Source: Branchinecta lynchi (taxonomy: Eukaryota; Arthropoda; Branchiopoda; Anostraca; Branchinectidae). Taken from it: a stretch of 64,000 bases of DNA. Under the pieces are notes generated by a model. The model was not told the DNA's origin, did not search any database, and saw only the letters and a list, made by a program, of their open reading frames with translations. The stretch is taken from contig JAKZAP010000001.1 in assembly GCA_023053575.1 (NCBI GenBank), positions 19,300,533-19,364,532 on the forward strand, given 5' to 3'. Positions 10,155 to 20,871 of the stretch are shown here, in pieces. Both the position numbers and the translations under genes were made by a program. How positions within the stretch are numbered: position 1 is the stretch's first letter; every line of letters begins with the position of its first letter.

Positions 10155-10475
10155 TTAGCGAAACATTCCCATGACAAACTGTCCCGTGATACAACGTCCT
10201 CATGAAAAAACGTCCCCGTCTAAAGTAGACTAAATAACTGGTCCTTCCTCCTTCTTTTTTCCCTTTAAGACTTTGTCTCTGAACCTACAATGCAAAATTT
10301 CGAAGTTGTTCTACCTAGATCGTTCGCCTGAATACAGAGACGAACTGCTAAATTGGGGCGTTTTGTCATGGTACATATTGTCATGGGGTGTTATTTCATG
10401 CGGTTATTTTGTCATTGGAACCTTTCATCATGATGACGTATCGCTGGGAACGTTGTGGCGGGGACAGTTCACAGT
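10155..10475. repeat. Inverted clusters of a GGGACGTTTTGTCATG minirepeat
   Basis: The left cluster (about 10155-10220) reads on the minus strand as GGGGACGTTTTTTCATG, GGACGTTGTATCA and GGGACAGTTTGTCATGGG. The right cluster (about 10350-10475) reads on the plus strand as GGGGCGTTTTGTCATG, TTGTCATGGGG, TTTTGTCATTGG and GGGAACGTTGTGGCGGGGAC. The two clusters face each other across about 130 bp, so this is either a foldback element or a minisatellite with an internal inversion. Confidence 0.6.
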
Positions 10476-10499
10476 TAAATCCTAGGGTTTTATTACAGC

Positions 10500-11454
10500 T
10501 TAAATTAAAAGTGCTGAGATATGACAATCTAGTTACTCATCACTTATTCACTTGGACTTGAAGACCCGATGAAAATGCGCTACTTCTTTGCTTCGCTATC
10601 CACGGATAATCAGTGTTTATATAGAGGAATCTCCCCGTCGAATCTGTTGCTTTTGTGTATGCTTGACGAAAACGATTTACGAAAAATAAGTGTTCACGCA
10701 GTAAGCTACATTCCGCAAGCTGGTCACTGGCCACCGAATAGCCGTGTTTGTATTAAGATTAAAATTTTCCGCGCATAGTAGAATTTTGCGTTGTGAGAAC
10801 GGCCGTAGCCTACACATTCTGAACGTCTGAACGCGTACTAGAGCAATAGTGAAAATTAAATATCCCTTAAAGTTTAACCGAAAAGGGCTAGGATACTACA
10901 GTCTAGTTACCCATCACTTGTTCGTTTAAGTAATCTTGAAAACCCGATGAAAAAGCGTTAGTTTGTTTTTCTGATATTTCCAAATAATCGATTATCCCAT
11001 TGTGCTTGCCGCTCTTCCCGTTTTTGTGATATCTCTATGATGCCTGGAACATTTGGCAACAATACCAGCAGCAAACGAGTAAATAAATTGTGTATCAAAT
11101 AAACAAAGAAGTGTCTGCAGTCTGCAGTGCCAAAAACTAGGGCTAGATAGTGAGGTGTCTTGTGTAGTGATAGTGCAGTGATTTTCGCGGGCGAATTGTG
11201 GACGGATTCACCATGGGAAAGCGTCCACATTCCCAACGTCCCTACTGAAGACTACTGTGGACAGAATGAAAATCCCCAATAGGTGTTGTAATAATTCAAT
11301 GTATTTGAATCTGAGATGTAAAAATAAGTTGCCTGTTCAGTTAAACTTTAACACAATCCGGGTAATGCAGTGTGTTCAGTTAGATGATACAAAAATGAGT
11401 TGCTTTTCAGTTAAGCTTTAAAAGATTGTAGAATGCCAACAGTGGCGACACAAT
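10500..11454. repeat. Two diverged copies of a ~360 bp segment
   Basis: The block 'tctagttactcatcactt ... aagacccgatgaaaa' at about 10529-10576 recurs at about 10901-10953 ('tctagttacccatcacttg ... aaacccgatgaaaa'). The rest of the stretch shows no gene. Confidence 0.45.
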
Positions 11455-11724
11455 GAGCGTGTTCCAGCATTCTAACAATAGTAACTATTAGTTACTAATT
11501 TCATTCCAACCTCAGGAAAAGTTACTATACGCTGACCGTTCCAACCTTCTCGAAATAGTAACTAATAGTAACTTTTTGCTTACCACGCTCGGGAGCGGAG
11601 TAAGCGTGGCAACTACGATTCTTTGTGATGTGGATTGGCCGGAATATCCCGTGGCATGATATTTTAGTGAAAAAATTCGTGACGTAATGCGTAGTAACTA
11701 CGGTAGGTGGGGTGGAACACGCTC
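11455..11724. mobile_element. Family E MITE, copy 1
   Basis: The 270 bp element is bounded by inverted GAGCGTGTTCCA and (T)GGAACACGCTC ends and flanked by AAT on both sides (11452-11454 and 11725-11727), consistent with a 3 bp duplication. The interior is rich in AGTTACTA/TAGTAACT motifs. A second copy lies inverted at 44656-44940. There is no open frame, so it is non-autonomous. Confidence 0.8.
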
Positions 11725-11727
11725 AAT

Positions 11728-12532
11728 GTGAATGATAAAGAAACGAAGATATACAGGCACATAGCGATTAGACTACCGCAACACGCAGTAAGCACTAACA
11801 AAGACAGGAAAAGAAATTGTGAAATGAACAGTGTGACGTGCTTGCATCCAGAAAAGGTTTAAAGGACTCTTCTTACTCATATGCTGATCCACCCTAGCCA
11901 TCCGTTGTTCCATCCATTATAATTTCCGAGAATTCGACTTCCTGTTTAATTTTATCCACCCGAAAGGCACTACTCTGATTTTTGCAGTTACAGTGTTTGG
12001 CTCTATTCGAGACAGATCAGGCTCCGGCTGATCTTTACGGCGGGGATGCGTCCTTTATTTATTGTTTCAAAACACAGCACAGAAACAGGAACTATGTCTA
12101 CTGCGACTTATAATTTAAAGGACCCGTCATCCATATAATACCAATTCAACTTACTTCCGTAATCTCGTTATCCGTTCTTAAACGCGGAGACACGAATTCA
12201 GTATAGTAACTTCTACCCCCCCCCCCTCTTAACGAGAACGACAAGTCAGTTCTTTCACACATTTGTCTGTCTGGTTTGAAATATTGATTCAGATAGTTGA
12301 GAAAGCAGGTGGGCCGGTCTTGCTGGTTACAAAGTTTCTTTCAGACACGGAGTGTCCCCATTCCGTCTTTCCTTAGATAACGGAGCCGGAGAGTCTTTTG
12401 GCATCTTGATAATTAGAAAACTAATTATCCGGAAACCAAACAAAATTGAATTTTGGGCGACACCGTATTAACACCTGAGTATATCACCCAGAGGACTGGA
12501 TACGGTTACTCTTCTCGGGAACCGTTGTGAGG
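11728..12532. other. Intron stretch, nothing recognised
   Basis: Apart from a C(12) tract at about 12217-12228, I see no repeat family, exon or structured element here. Confidence 0.35.
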
Positions 12533-13373
12533 GTTTTTGGGATCCCAAAACGCAAGTGGTGGGATACCTAACGCAAAAAATGTCCGTCTGTCTGTGAGCA
12601 CGAAAACTCTCAAAGGGAACGAGATATTTTGATGAAACTTGGTGTGAGGATTCATTGTGTCAAGGGTAAGGTCAAGTTCGTAGATGGGCTCTTTAGCCCT
12701 ACATTTAGGGGTGGAGGAGTGGTTTAAATTAACGGGCAAATTAAATATTTTTAACCAGATAATGTGATAGTCGATTATGAGGTAAGAAGACATGCTGACA
12801 CGATGATGAAAACCATTTTGTCATCGGACAAGTAGTTCGCCCGGAATCCGGCCAAAACCGGAAAGTTTGTTAAAAGTTCGTTCGAAATCTATCCAGAACC
12901 GGAAAATTATTAAAAGTTAAAGTTTTATTTGGAGCTGATTAGAAATCCGATTTAGGGGTAAGAAGAGATGCTGAATCCTTGTATGACACTCATTTATTAC
13001 CCGGACATATAGTTCGACTGGAATCCGGCTGGAGGTGGAAAATTTGTTATAAGTTAAATTTTTATTAGAAGTTGATTAGATGTTCAGTATTGGGGAAAGA
13101 AGATGCGCTGAGTTTTGAGCTTTCTTTTGTCGCCTGACAAGTAGTTCCGGAATTTGGCCGGAACCGGGAAATTGGCAGAAGTGGCAGGAAGTTTTTGTCA
13201 GATACTTCGCTGATATGCTTCTCAGATGATAAGCTATTTGGCCTTAATCTTTTTCGGAATATAGTAAGAATGTTCAAGGAGTCTGACGAAGACTAGATCT
13301 GGCGAAGACAAGACCCAGTTGTCTGGATCAAATATTGAATTTTTGGGATCCCATCGAAACCTTTGGGCTTGTT
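12533..13373 (-). repeat. Family A element, minus orientation, near full length
   Basis: Read on the minus strand it starts near 13373 (AACAAGCCCAAAGGTTTCGA), has GGGATCCC, and contains the inverted subterminal pair 'gggtcttgtc'. It has three internal ~130 bp units at about 12820-13200, then 'gggctaaagagcccatctac', 'gtttcatcaaaatatctc' and a final GGGATCCCAAAA at about 12540. Confidence 0.82.
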
Positions 13374-13418
13374 CTTCCAGAAGTGGTAATACTGGGTTCT
13401 CTTGCAGGCGAGGCGAGT

Positions 13419-13745
13419 GCAGAGCACAATAACACTAGTGAGTAGCGCCAAGACTTGACAAAATTGACACTCTTTCGAATGGCATTTATGCTGACACCAT
13501 TAGCGATAGAGAACGTCCCTACTGAAACTCATTCATTCGTGCAACAGCGCTGGCTCCGATAATTTCATATTCTGAGCACAGCAAAAAAATTATACAGCCT
13601 CTCCTGTTTCCTCGGCGTGTGTAGATCGCACCTTTTCTTTACTAGAATTTTTTAAACCCTCAAGTTTGTCTCGCTTTAAATGCCGCACGCATAGTGGGCG
13701 GCGCTGTACGAGCATGGCCGGTGTGCAAAGCATTGAAAGCATAGG
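13419..13745. repeat. Family F repeat, copy 1 (uninterrupted)
   Basis: This aligns with 44482-45968 once two insertions there are removed. Shared blocks include 'agtagcgccaagact', 'agcgctggctccgataatt', 'actagaatttt' and 'gtttgtctcgct'. It provides empty sites for MITE E (ACA at 13594-13596) and element L (AGTT at 13663-13666). Confidence 0.75.
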
Positions 13746-16059
13746 TCTTGGTGCTACTCCCTGGTTTTATTTTGCTCTGGGCGAGTGTGGTATTGAACTG
13801 AAAGCCTGTATTTACTGCGTGCTTGTGTATTAAACCCTTAATTTCCTTGTAGGATGGTACAAATGAGGTTTGACAAACTAGGAGAAAGCCTCGTGCCTGT
13901 GTCATCAATTACGAATTCCTCCCTTCCCGTCCGTTAATTAAAAGAAATTTATTGTAGAAACTGTGCTCATCTGATTGTCGCGAATGAGGATGAAATACCC
14001 CCTGATACCACCCGGAAATTCTTCACAGGGTGAGGATTTGTTGAGCAAATTGTGCAAAGGGGGTTGAAAACTTGCAAGTAGCTACTGGAATGAAGTGAAC
14101 TTGTGCGCATTTGTGTCACTGTTTATTTTATGTTCGTGGGAGGCTGTAGGTGTCACGAAATCCTAGAGGAACGAGTTTTAAGCAGAAGCAGCGTATTTTG
14201 AGGCTCTCCTTCATGCTTGCTACCGCCGAAATCGGTTTCTAGAGAACCAGCTATATTATTTGATGTGTGGTACCAGTACGGCCAATATAAGGTTTGACCG
14301 CAAACAAATTGCAACAGAACTGAATTTTGCATCATCGTACAGAGATTTTTTGTTATATATAAGTTGAGAACCCTAGCGGGGGGCAAAGCTCGTGTTTTTA
14401 GCGTTTTAGATTTAGTATATTATTTTTCAGGAAATTTTCGATTTTCTAAGGCTTATTTTTAATTCACGAGAAATATATTTCTGGTGTAGTTTTGTGTGCT
14501 GAACCCAAATCTCACATCAGGTTAAAGATTCGGTCGACCGAAAGAATTTCACGTTCATCACTATTCCAGAAATTCATATTTCTATTACATGGTCCCGCTG
14601 TTTGCACTTGAGACCGAAAAGGAACCCAAATCAATGTATTGAATGGTCAATTTATAACTGTAATATATTCAGGGACGTTGTTATGGGAGGGGGGGGGGCA
14701 CCCCCCCCCCTCGAAGAAAGAAACAAGCTAAAGTGGGCGCTCACAGAGTGCCTAACCACAAAAATTGAGCTAAACTGGGCGCTCGCATTGTGCCCGACCG
14801 CACAAATTCAGCTAAACTTGGCGCTCATCCAGGAAAGCTAAATGGGGGGCAGGCAATGCGACCGGGAAAGTAAGTATGACTATTTAAGGGTTACCAAGAA
14901 ACTGGGTTGACATCAGCTTGGACATCGGCGGCTCTGGGTTCTCGAGCATTTGAGTCTTTAGGAATTGCATTCTCATTCGCATGTTTCGATAAGAGTTTTT
15001 TAATCATGTATGTCAGAGTTAGAAGTATGATTGTCAAATATGAACTTGCAAGACCGACAAAAGATGTTTGTCAAATAATGAATTTCGTCCTGCAACGCAC
15101 TGTTTTAACACAAGTTTTAACAGGATCTGTTGTGTACCAGATCTCCGGGTTCAAGTAAAAATTTTGGCTGATTTGACTTGTGGCGTACCTTTTCAAGAAT
15201 TTGTTAGTTTCACGCAAAGATACTTTGTATTTTAACAGAGAATAATTTGATAATAAGAAATTTCCTCCAGTGCGAGGTTTAAAAGTAAATCGACTTCGTC
15301 AGCCATGAGAGAAGATGTAAGACGGGCATGATGATTGCAACACGTCATTTGATTTTTATTTTGTTTTTTAATTCTAAATTCAGGACAAGTCTGCTCTGTT
15401 TCAAGTTTTTTTTCTCTGCTTGATCAGTAGTTCTTTTCGGAAAGGGTCGAATTTCCAGCTAAATGTCTCACATTGTTCTGGATTCGTCTTCAACAAAGAC
15501 AGACGGGCAGATCCGTGCTAAGTGACCTTACTTTCATTTGGGATCCAAAAAGACGTTCTGACACGTACCGGATTCAGAAAATTTTGCCTGCTTGCGCCTT
15601 TCGAAATAGGCTGTATTTACTGGAAGGTCGCTTTCTTTCATTCGGGTTTTAGGCTTGGAATGTCGGGGCTTGGGCCGCATTAAAAGCTAGGTTTTGTTGG
15701 GGGGAAGTAGTAAAGGCGAAAAGGCGCTCATTTTCATTATGTCTGATATGCAGTCATTAGAAACTTCTGCGGGTCGGGCTATGGTGGAAGTGAATTTCTC
15801 TTATTACGAATGGCCTATACCTTAACCGTATAACACTAGCTTTAATGTTTCTTTAAATTCGTACGTTTTCTGCACGTGATTCTGTGTTTCCTGGCTATTG
15901 TTTCTAACTTGTATGACTCTCAAGCCTTGCCGGACATGCTGCGAGTCGTAAATTTTGATGTAGTCACCTCCCATGCCCAAGCCCTTTAAACCGCCCCTGA
16001 GCTCAGAGAGGGTCACTGTCATTACCTCCACCCGTCATTTCTTCCACTTCCAAAATCCA
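13746..16059. other. Intron stretch with a G/C homopolymer hairpin
   Basis: No gene was found. At 14688-14710 a G run and a C run are separated by 'ca', forming a potential G/C-only hairpin next to CAGGGACGTTGTTATGG (about 14671-14687), which looks like a hAT-type element end. Its partner was not found. The 83-residue plus frame at 14907-15158 has no recognisable domain or convincing splice sites. Confidence 0.4.
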
Positions 16060-16252
16060 ACAGTTCGTCCACCCGTTAGTTTGCCATCCGTACGTTCGTC
16101 CACCCCTCAGTCCTCCAACCCGTCAGTTCGCCTACCGTCAGTTCAAAACCAGTCAGTTGACCCACCGTCAGTTCGCCAACTGCTAAAATCCGTCAGTTGT
16201 CCCACTATTGAAATCCGTCAGTTCGTCCACTCTTGAAATCCATCAGTTGACA
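16060..16252 (+). repeat. Minisatellite with CCGTCAGTTCG core
   Basis: About nine irregular units of 16-28 bp are built on CCGTCAGTTCGTCCAC variants ('ccgtcagttcgcc', 'ccagtcagttgaccc', 'ccgtcagttgtccca', 'tccatcagttgaca'). The open frame across it is a by-product. Confidence 0.75.
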
Positions 16253-17474
16253 TGAGAAAGCACCTACAACTCGAAATGGTCCCTTTTATCGTAAGTTATT
16301 CGGACTATAAGCGAACTTTTCTTTCTTCAATTGCCGTGTAGAGCATCGTCCGTCGCATATCGAGACTCGGACCTGAGTTGATTTTAAGGTCGTAGATAAA
16401 GATCAAGGCAGATAAAAACTCCTGTTGGAGGAAGACCAGAAGTTTGCTGCGCCCGTAAATCGCGATTCTTACTTTTTAAATGCATCGGCAAACATAATTT
16501 CCTCCTTTTGTTTTTTAACATGAACAATTTTTTTTTGCTGTAAATTCGGAAGAAATTCTGGATGGTAGCGTTTTTCTTTGCTTTTTATTGGTGTTCTTTA
16601 CTTTCCATTGTGATCTCAAAAAGTAGCTCTGCTCCTCGGCGTTTCGCAAAATTTCACCAGTGGCGCGCATGTCTTTCCATTCTAAATTTTTGAAGATCGG
16701 TGTGTCGTTTATTTGGCGATTAGGGTTTGAATGTTGGAACTTGATACTAGTTAAAGGCTAGAATTTGTACGTATAGTTAAAGTTCAACGGGCACACCAAA
16801 CTACCCCAATCCCACTCTGTAACAACCTTGGAACAATGTTTACCCCCTAGCTCAGCAGCTTTTTCAACACTTTCCTCTCTGTGATATTTCAAAGCGTAAT
16901 TTTTGGGGCCAGTACATGCTCAATTTACTAGCTTGGACAAAGATAAAAGTGATGCTTCTTATAACTCTTAGCAGATCTTTTTTTTATGCATAAATCAGCT
17001 TTTATAATTCAGATTTGAATAGGCTATTTGTTTTTGAATGATTTTTGTAGCTATATTATTTTTTATAAACTTATTGCATATTCTGGTACATTTTATAAAG
17101 CAAGTTAATCAAGCTTCACAACACTATTCCTCAAAGAAAAACTTTTAATAAGCACTTTAAAACTTGGAACTTCGGATGAAACACTAGAACAATCAGGTAA
17201 ACTGCATCTGCGGCTTGACTTTGGTAACATCTCAAATATAACTTTTCTTTCAAGCATTGCTGGGAGTTTTTGAATTTCCTGCCACGATATCCCAGCTCCT
17301 AAGATTTGGATCGCCGAAATGCCAGAGAGGTAAAGACAAGGGATAACAAGAAAACGGCCGATTTTCGTAGCGCCTTCTAAAAGAAGTCGGAAATCTTTAT
17401 TTGTGAAGCACTTAATACAAAGTAAAGCATTAGAAGTGTCCATTGTGCTTTAAATTGTGCCGGAAAAAAGCTGA
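16253..17474. other. Intron stretch; unassigned minus-strand 112-codon frame
   Basis: No repeat or exon is recognised. The minus-strand frame at 17105-17443 (112 codons) is the best open stretch. It has mixed hydrophobic and charged composition but no domain I recognise. Chance or a decayed element is as likely as a gene. Confidence 0.3.
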
Positions 17475-17580
17475 TAAGTAAGTAATTTATTTGTAACCCG
17501 CCATTTCGAAGAAGCGGAGTAAATAAATGAAAATAAATAAAAGACATAAAGACAAAAAAAGACATAAAGAAAAAAAAATG
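17475..17580 (-). mobile_element. 3' tail of a minus-strand LINE
   Basis: On the minus strand it reads 'tttactccgc', then 'ggcgggttacaaataaa', ending in 'ttacttactta'. It matches the layout of the LINE tail at 47777 ('tttactccgc ... ggcgcgttataaataaa' plus TA repeats). It abuts the plus-strand reverse transcriptase remnant. Confidence 0.5.
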
Positions 17581-18787
17581 CGCCTTCGGTGCTTACTACT
17601 ATTTGCACTGGGGAAAGGATTTTTTAGCGGAAAGCTTGTTAGCGAATTTTTTTCTAAATGGAAAAAGCGAACAAGCATAAACCAAATTGATATCCCTATC
17701 GAGTTAATTAAAGCGTTTTCCGATAAAATTGTAAAACCTTTGACAAATATATTTAATAGTATTTCTAGTAGTTTAGAATACCCACGAGTTTGGAAAACAG
17801 GGTACGTCACACCAATACCAAAGAAAGATACTCAGTTGGATTTTGATGGTGTAAGGCCAATCGCGCTAACTCCATTATTTAGTAAAATTTACGAAAGTTT
17901 TGTTGCTGACTGGGTCAAAGTAGAAATAGAACCATTGCTAGATCATCGACAGTACGGAAACCGACATTGTACGTCAACTTCACATTATCTAACCAGTCTT
18001 CTCCATTTTATTTTCAAGCATGTTGATGAGCCCGGTAAATGGTTGCGTTTGATAGCAATTGATTTTAAAAAAGGTTTTGATCTTATTCACCACAAAATTT
18101 TAATTTATAAGCTCTATCATATTTTTAACTATAATACCAGAGTAATAAAAATAATTCAAAGTTTTTTAACAGGTAGATCCCAGATTTTAACGTATCGGAA
18201 CGTTTACTCTGAACCAGAAGCGGTACTTTGTGGTGTGCCCCAGGGTACCATCTTAGGCCGAATTTTATTTTTAGTTATGATTAATGATATAGCTGATGAT
18301 TTTGAAAATCGTTGGAAGTATGTCTATGATCTTACAATTGTTGAAGTTTGTTGTAGAGAGGATTCGAGTCAAGTTCAAAATATTGTGAGTAAAGTAAAAA
18401 TGCAAGCTTTGAAATCTAATGTGACTGTGAACGATAGTAAATCGAGCACCATGACAGTTTCTTTTTTTAAATCTTTTAACCCTACTTTTCTACCTGAAAT
18501 TTCAGATTCTTTGAGAGTAGAAAAAATTAAACTCCTAGGGATAATCTTGACTCATGATTTAAAATGGGATGCAGAGACGACCAGCATGATAAAGCGAGGG
18601 AATGCCGGACTTCAGATGCTTAAGCTCATGTCCAGGCATGTGGCCCCCACCAAACACTTGTTCCGGATATACATTTCATTTATCCGACCAAATTTAGAAT
18701 ACGGCATTTTGGCATTTTGGCCTCACGGTCGAACAGACCGCCAGAATTGAGAAAATTCAGAAAAGAGCTCTACTCATAGCGTCATAG
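17581..18787 (+). pseudogene. LINE reverse transcriptase (L2/CR1/jockey-like), decayed
   Basis: One long frame (open from 17527, probably coding from about 17600) encodes a non-LTR reverse transcriptase. Recognisable motifs, numbered from a Met at 17527, are VTPIPKKD (about 94-101), RPIALTPLFSKIYE (110-123), QYGNR (142-146), DFKKGFD (179-185), GVPQG (236-240) and LLGIILTHDLKWD (about 335-347). The catalytic box that should read [F/Y]ADD is YVYD (265-268), so the first metal-binding aspartate is lost and the enzyme is dead. The frame shifts near 18720 into a second frame that meets a stop at 18785. The endonuclease domain is absent (5' truncation). Original role: target-primed reverse transcription of its own RNA. 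Confidence 0.88.
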
Positions 18788-19230
18788 GTGGCCGAGAGGT
18801 CCTATGAAGAGTTACTACATAAATTCGAAATCACCTCCTTACATGAACGAAGGCTGAAACTCTTCATGGAGTTTGGTATCAAATTTCTGAATCATCCGAT
18901 CCACACAAATATTTTCCCTTCTGAAAAGCTGTCAAAAAGGCTCCCTCGCAAGGTAGCTACTACGGTTGAAAAGTTGCAGCCAATTATATGTGCCCACCAG
19001 AGGTTTGCAAAAAGTTTTATCCCTTCATTTATAAAGATGTATAACGAAGCATAAGCTGAGCTGGTAGTTTAAATTTATCATGTTATTTATGGCCGTTGTA
19101 TATGCGTAGGCCTAATATGTGTGTGCTCATTTATGTTCATGACTATACCGAACAAATTTGGCGTGAGCCACGATCAGTTTTTGGCGAATAAGAAAATTTA
19201 TCTGTCTATTATCTATCTATCTATCGAATA
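18788..19230 (+). pseudogene. LINE C-terminal region and 3' end
   Basis: This continues the element after the frameshift. In the frame of 18725, TARIEKIQKRALLIAS leads to a stop, then VAERSYEELLHKFEITSLHERR and so on to 19054. This is the usual C-terminal arrangement of L2/CR1-type elements after the thumb. The 3' untranslated part ends in a (TCTA)n microsatellite at about 19206-19224, matching the short tandem 3' ends of this superfamily. Confidence 0.8.
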
Positions 19231-19904
19231 TTTTCTTTTAGCGAAAGTTCAAATGAAGAGCTAAGAGGGTGAATTTATATGTATGAATTTTTGTTACAAT
19301 AATAATTTCAGCTGATGCATTGCAGTTAGTTTTACACCAGTTGTGTCAATTATTGGCGGTGCGCCGTTGCCGCTTCGCCGTAATGTTATTTTTTCGTACT
19401 TTCGAGTCGTATATTGGGACCCTTAAGTCGTGCAAATAAGTGGTTTCACCCCCCCCCCCTGGCCTGAGTGCTTCGTGCCACCCCTGATAGGAATAACATA
19501 AAGCAAGAATCCTGGTATTTTAGTGCCAAGCTTTCTTGTACCGCTTCCGAGTATTTCTTGGAGAGAATATTAGCCCTATTATCGAGCCTAATTGCAATAT
19601 ACAAGACTCAGCTCTTACGGAAAGTTTCCTCTTGCTGGTGGGGTATTCTACGTAGCCTACCACCTGAATATAAATAGGTCATCAACGGTATGAGTTTACA
19701 GGTGTGTAAGAAATATTTATTTCTTTAGCCGACGGCTTTCAAACCAGGGATCCGAATGTCGAAAAGCTACTTCACATTTTCGTGGATTCGCTCAGGATAG
19801 CTGTTCCAACCTTGAGCTACTTGTGCCGTTAACCAGGCGTCACGTATGGGGGTCACGTGATCGGAATAGAATGAAATTTATTTAATGAGTAGATGATATA
19901 TTTC
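19231..19904. other. Intron stretch with a CAGGGGTGGCACGAAG-type element end
   Basis: At about 19447-19487 a C(12) tract is followed by a segment that reads, on the minus strand, CAGGGGTGGCACGAAG then GGCCAGGGGGG. This is typical of hAT-like terminal sequence. No partner end or exon was recognised in the rest. Confidence 0.35.
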
Positions 19905-20375
19905 TGATATCAAATTTGAAGTCCTGAACGGATTGGACTGCAATGGGGGGGAGGGGGGGGGGGACCGGAATCTCGAGAAACAGTAAGAATGGAGGATCTG
20001 AGTGAAACTTGCTGGGAAGAACAAGATTCTGCTCTTGATAAGTCGTTTACAGAATTGAACTGGATCCGGACACTTGGGGGGGGGGGGGGTTTCTGGGATT
20101 TCCGGTTATGGAGGTTTCGGGGATTTTCACGACGAAACATGGCAGGCATATCAGGGTCATATCAAACTGACTTGGAAATAAGAATTTCCTCGATCCGACA
20201 ATCGTGGGGAGAGTGGAGGGAGGGAGTAATCCGGAATATTGATTTATGCGTAACTTTGGAACGGTTGATCGAATTCAAATGTCACGAGAAACAATATAGA
20301 CGATAAACACCTAACTAGCTAACTTGTACCAGGTCCGGACCGGATCTGTTGATTGTGGAGGGGGTGGGGTTCCTT
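19905..20375 (+). repeat. Family B fragment
   Basis: This is one B monomer with diagnostic blocks: 'gagtgaaacttgctgggaagaacaag' (split across about 20001-20026), 'ggatccggacac', 'acgaaacatggcaggcata' and 'gatccgacaatcgtgggg', with G runs at 19946-19961 and 20077-20089. It matches the minus copy at 30515-30720 closely (same subfamily). Confidence 0.72.
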
Positions 20376-20754
20376 GACAGCACGAACCTTGGCTGATTTA
20401 CATGCTGCCTATCGTTGCAGGTGCCGAGCTTACAGCTCTTGGTGAGATAGGTAATGTGTATTCTGACGGGATTTGAATCACAAGAACAAAACCTGAAACT
20501 TTCAAGGATAGCCACAAACAGTAGCAAACACGCACGGGCCAAGGGACTCCGGGGCGACAATCAGCGACCCTGAATGCAAAAACAATTCTTCCAGAGACAC
20601 GCAGACCAAATTTTGATTTGTTATCATTTCTCGCAACCATGCAATCCCTTGAGGATTGAGAATCCCATCCCGAGATTCTAGCTTTTACTGTCAGAAGCTA
20701 AATTGCTTTTTTTCGGTCGACCCGACTGTTTCCAGAACTTGTCTTTTCTTTTAG

Positions 20755-20871
20755 GGAATGAATCACTCTGATTTGCAGAAGCGTGTGGGTAGCTTGCAAG
20801 AGCAGTCAGATAAACTTAGCCGAAGTGTCAACGCGAGGGCGATGACAATGCTTGGACAAGCAGAGGAGGAG
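20755..20871 (+). CDS. SMC2: SMC2 exon: coil-to-head linker
   Basis: This exon has 39 codons in phase 0, after the acceptor ttttcttttag (AG at 20753-20754), with a strong gtaagt donor at 20872. The peptide begins GMNHSDLQKRVGSLQEQ and contains SVNARAMTMLGQAEEE. This matches the SMC2 segment with the conserved 'N-x-RAM' motif where the coiled coil enters the C-terminal head. Its length, 31 residues after YDF up to the RAM motif, agrees with vertebrate SMC2, so nothing is missing between this exon and the previous one 11 kb upstream. It contains no catalytic residues. It is isolated in the intron desert, with a family B repeat fragment ending about 380 bp upstream. Confidence 0.93.

Noticed and set aside
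17527..17580. Lys-rich N-terminus of the reverse transcriptase frame
   Set aside because: The A-rich stretch coincides with the T-rich 3' end of a minus-strand LINE, so it is probably not coding, although the frame is open.
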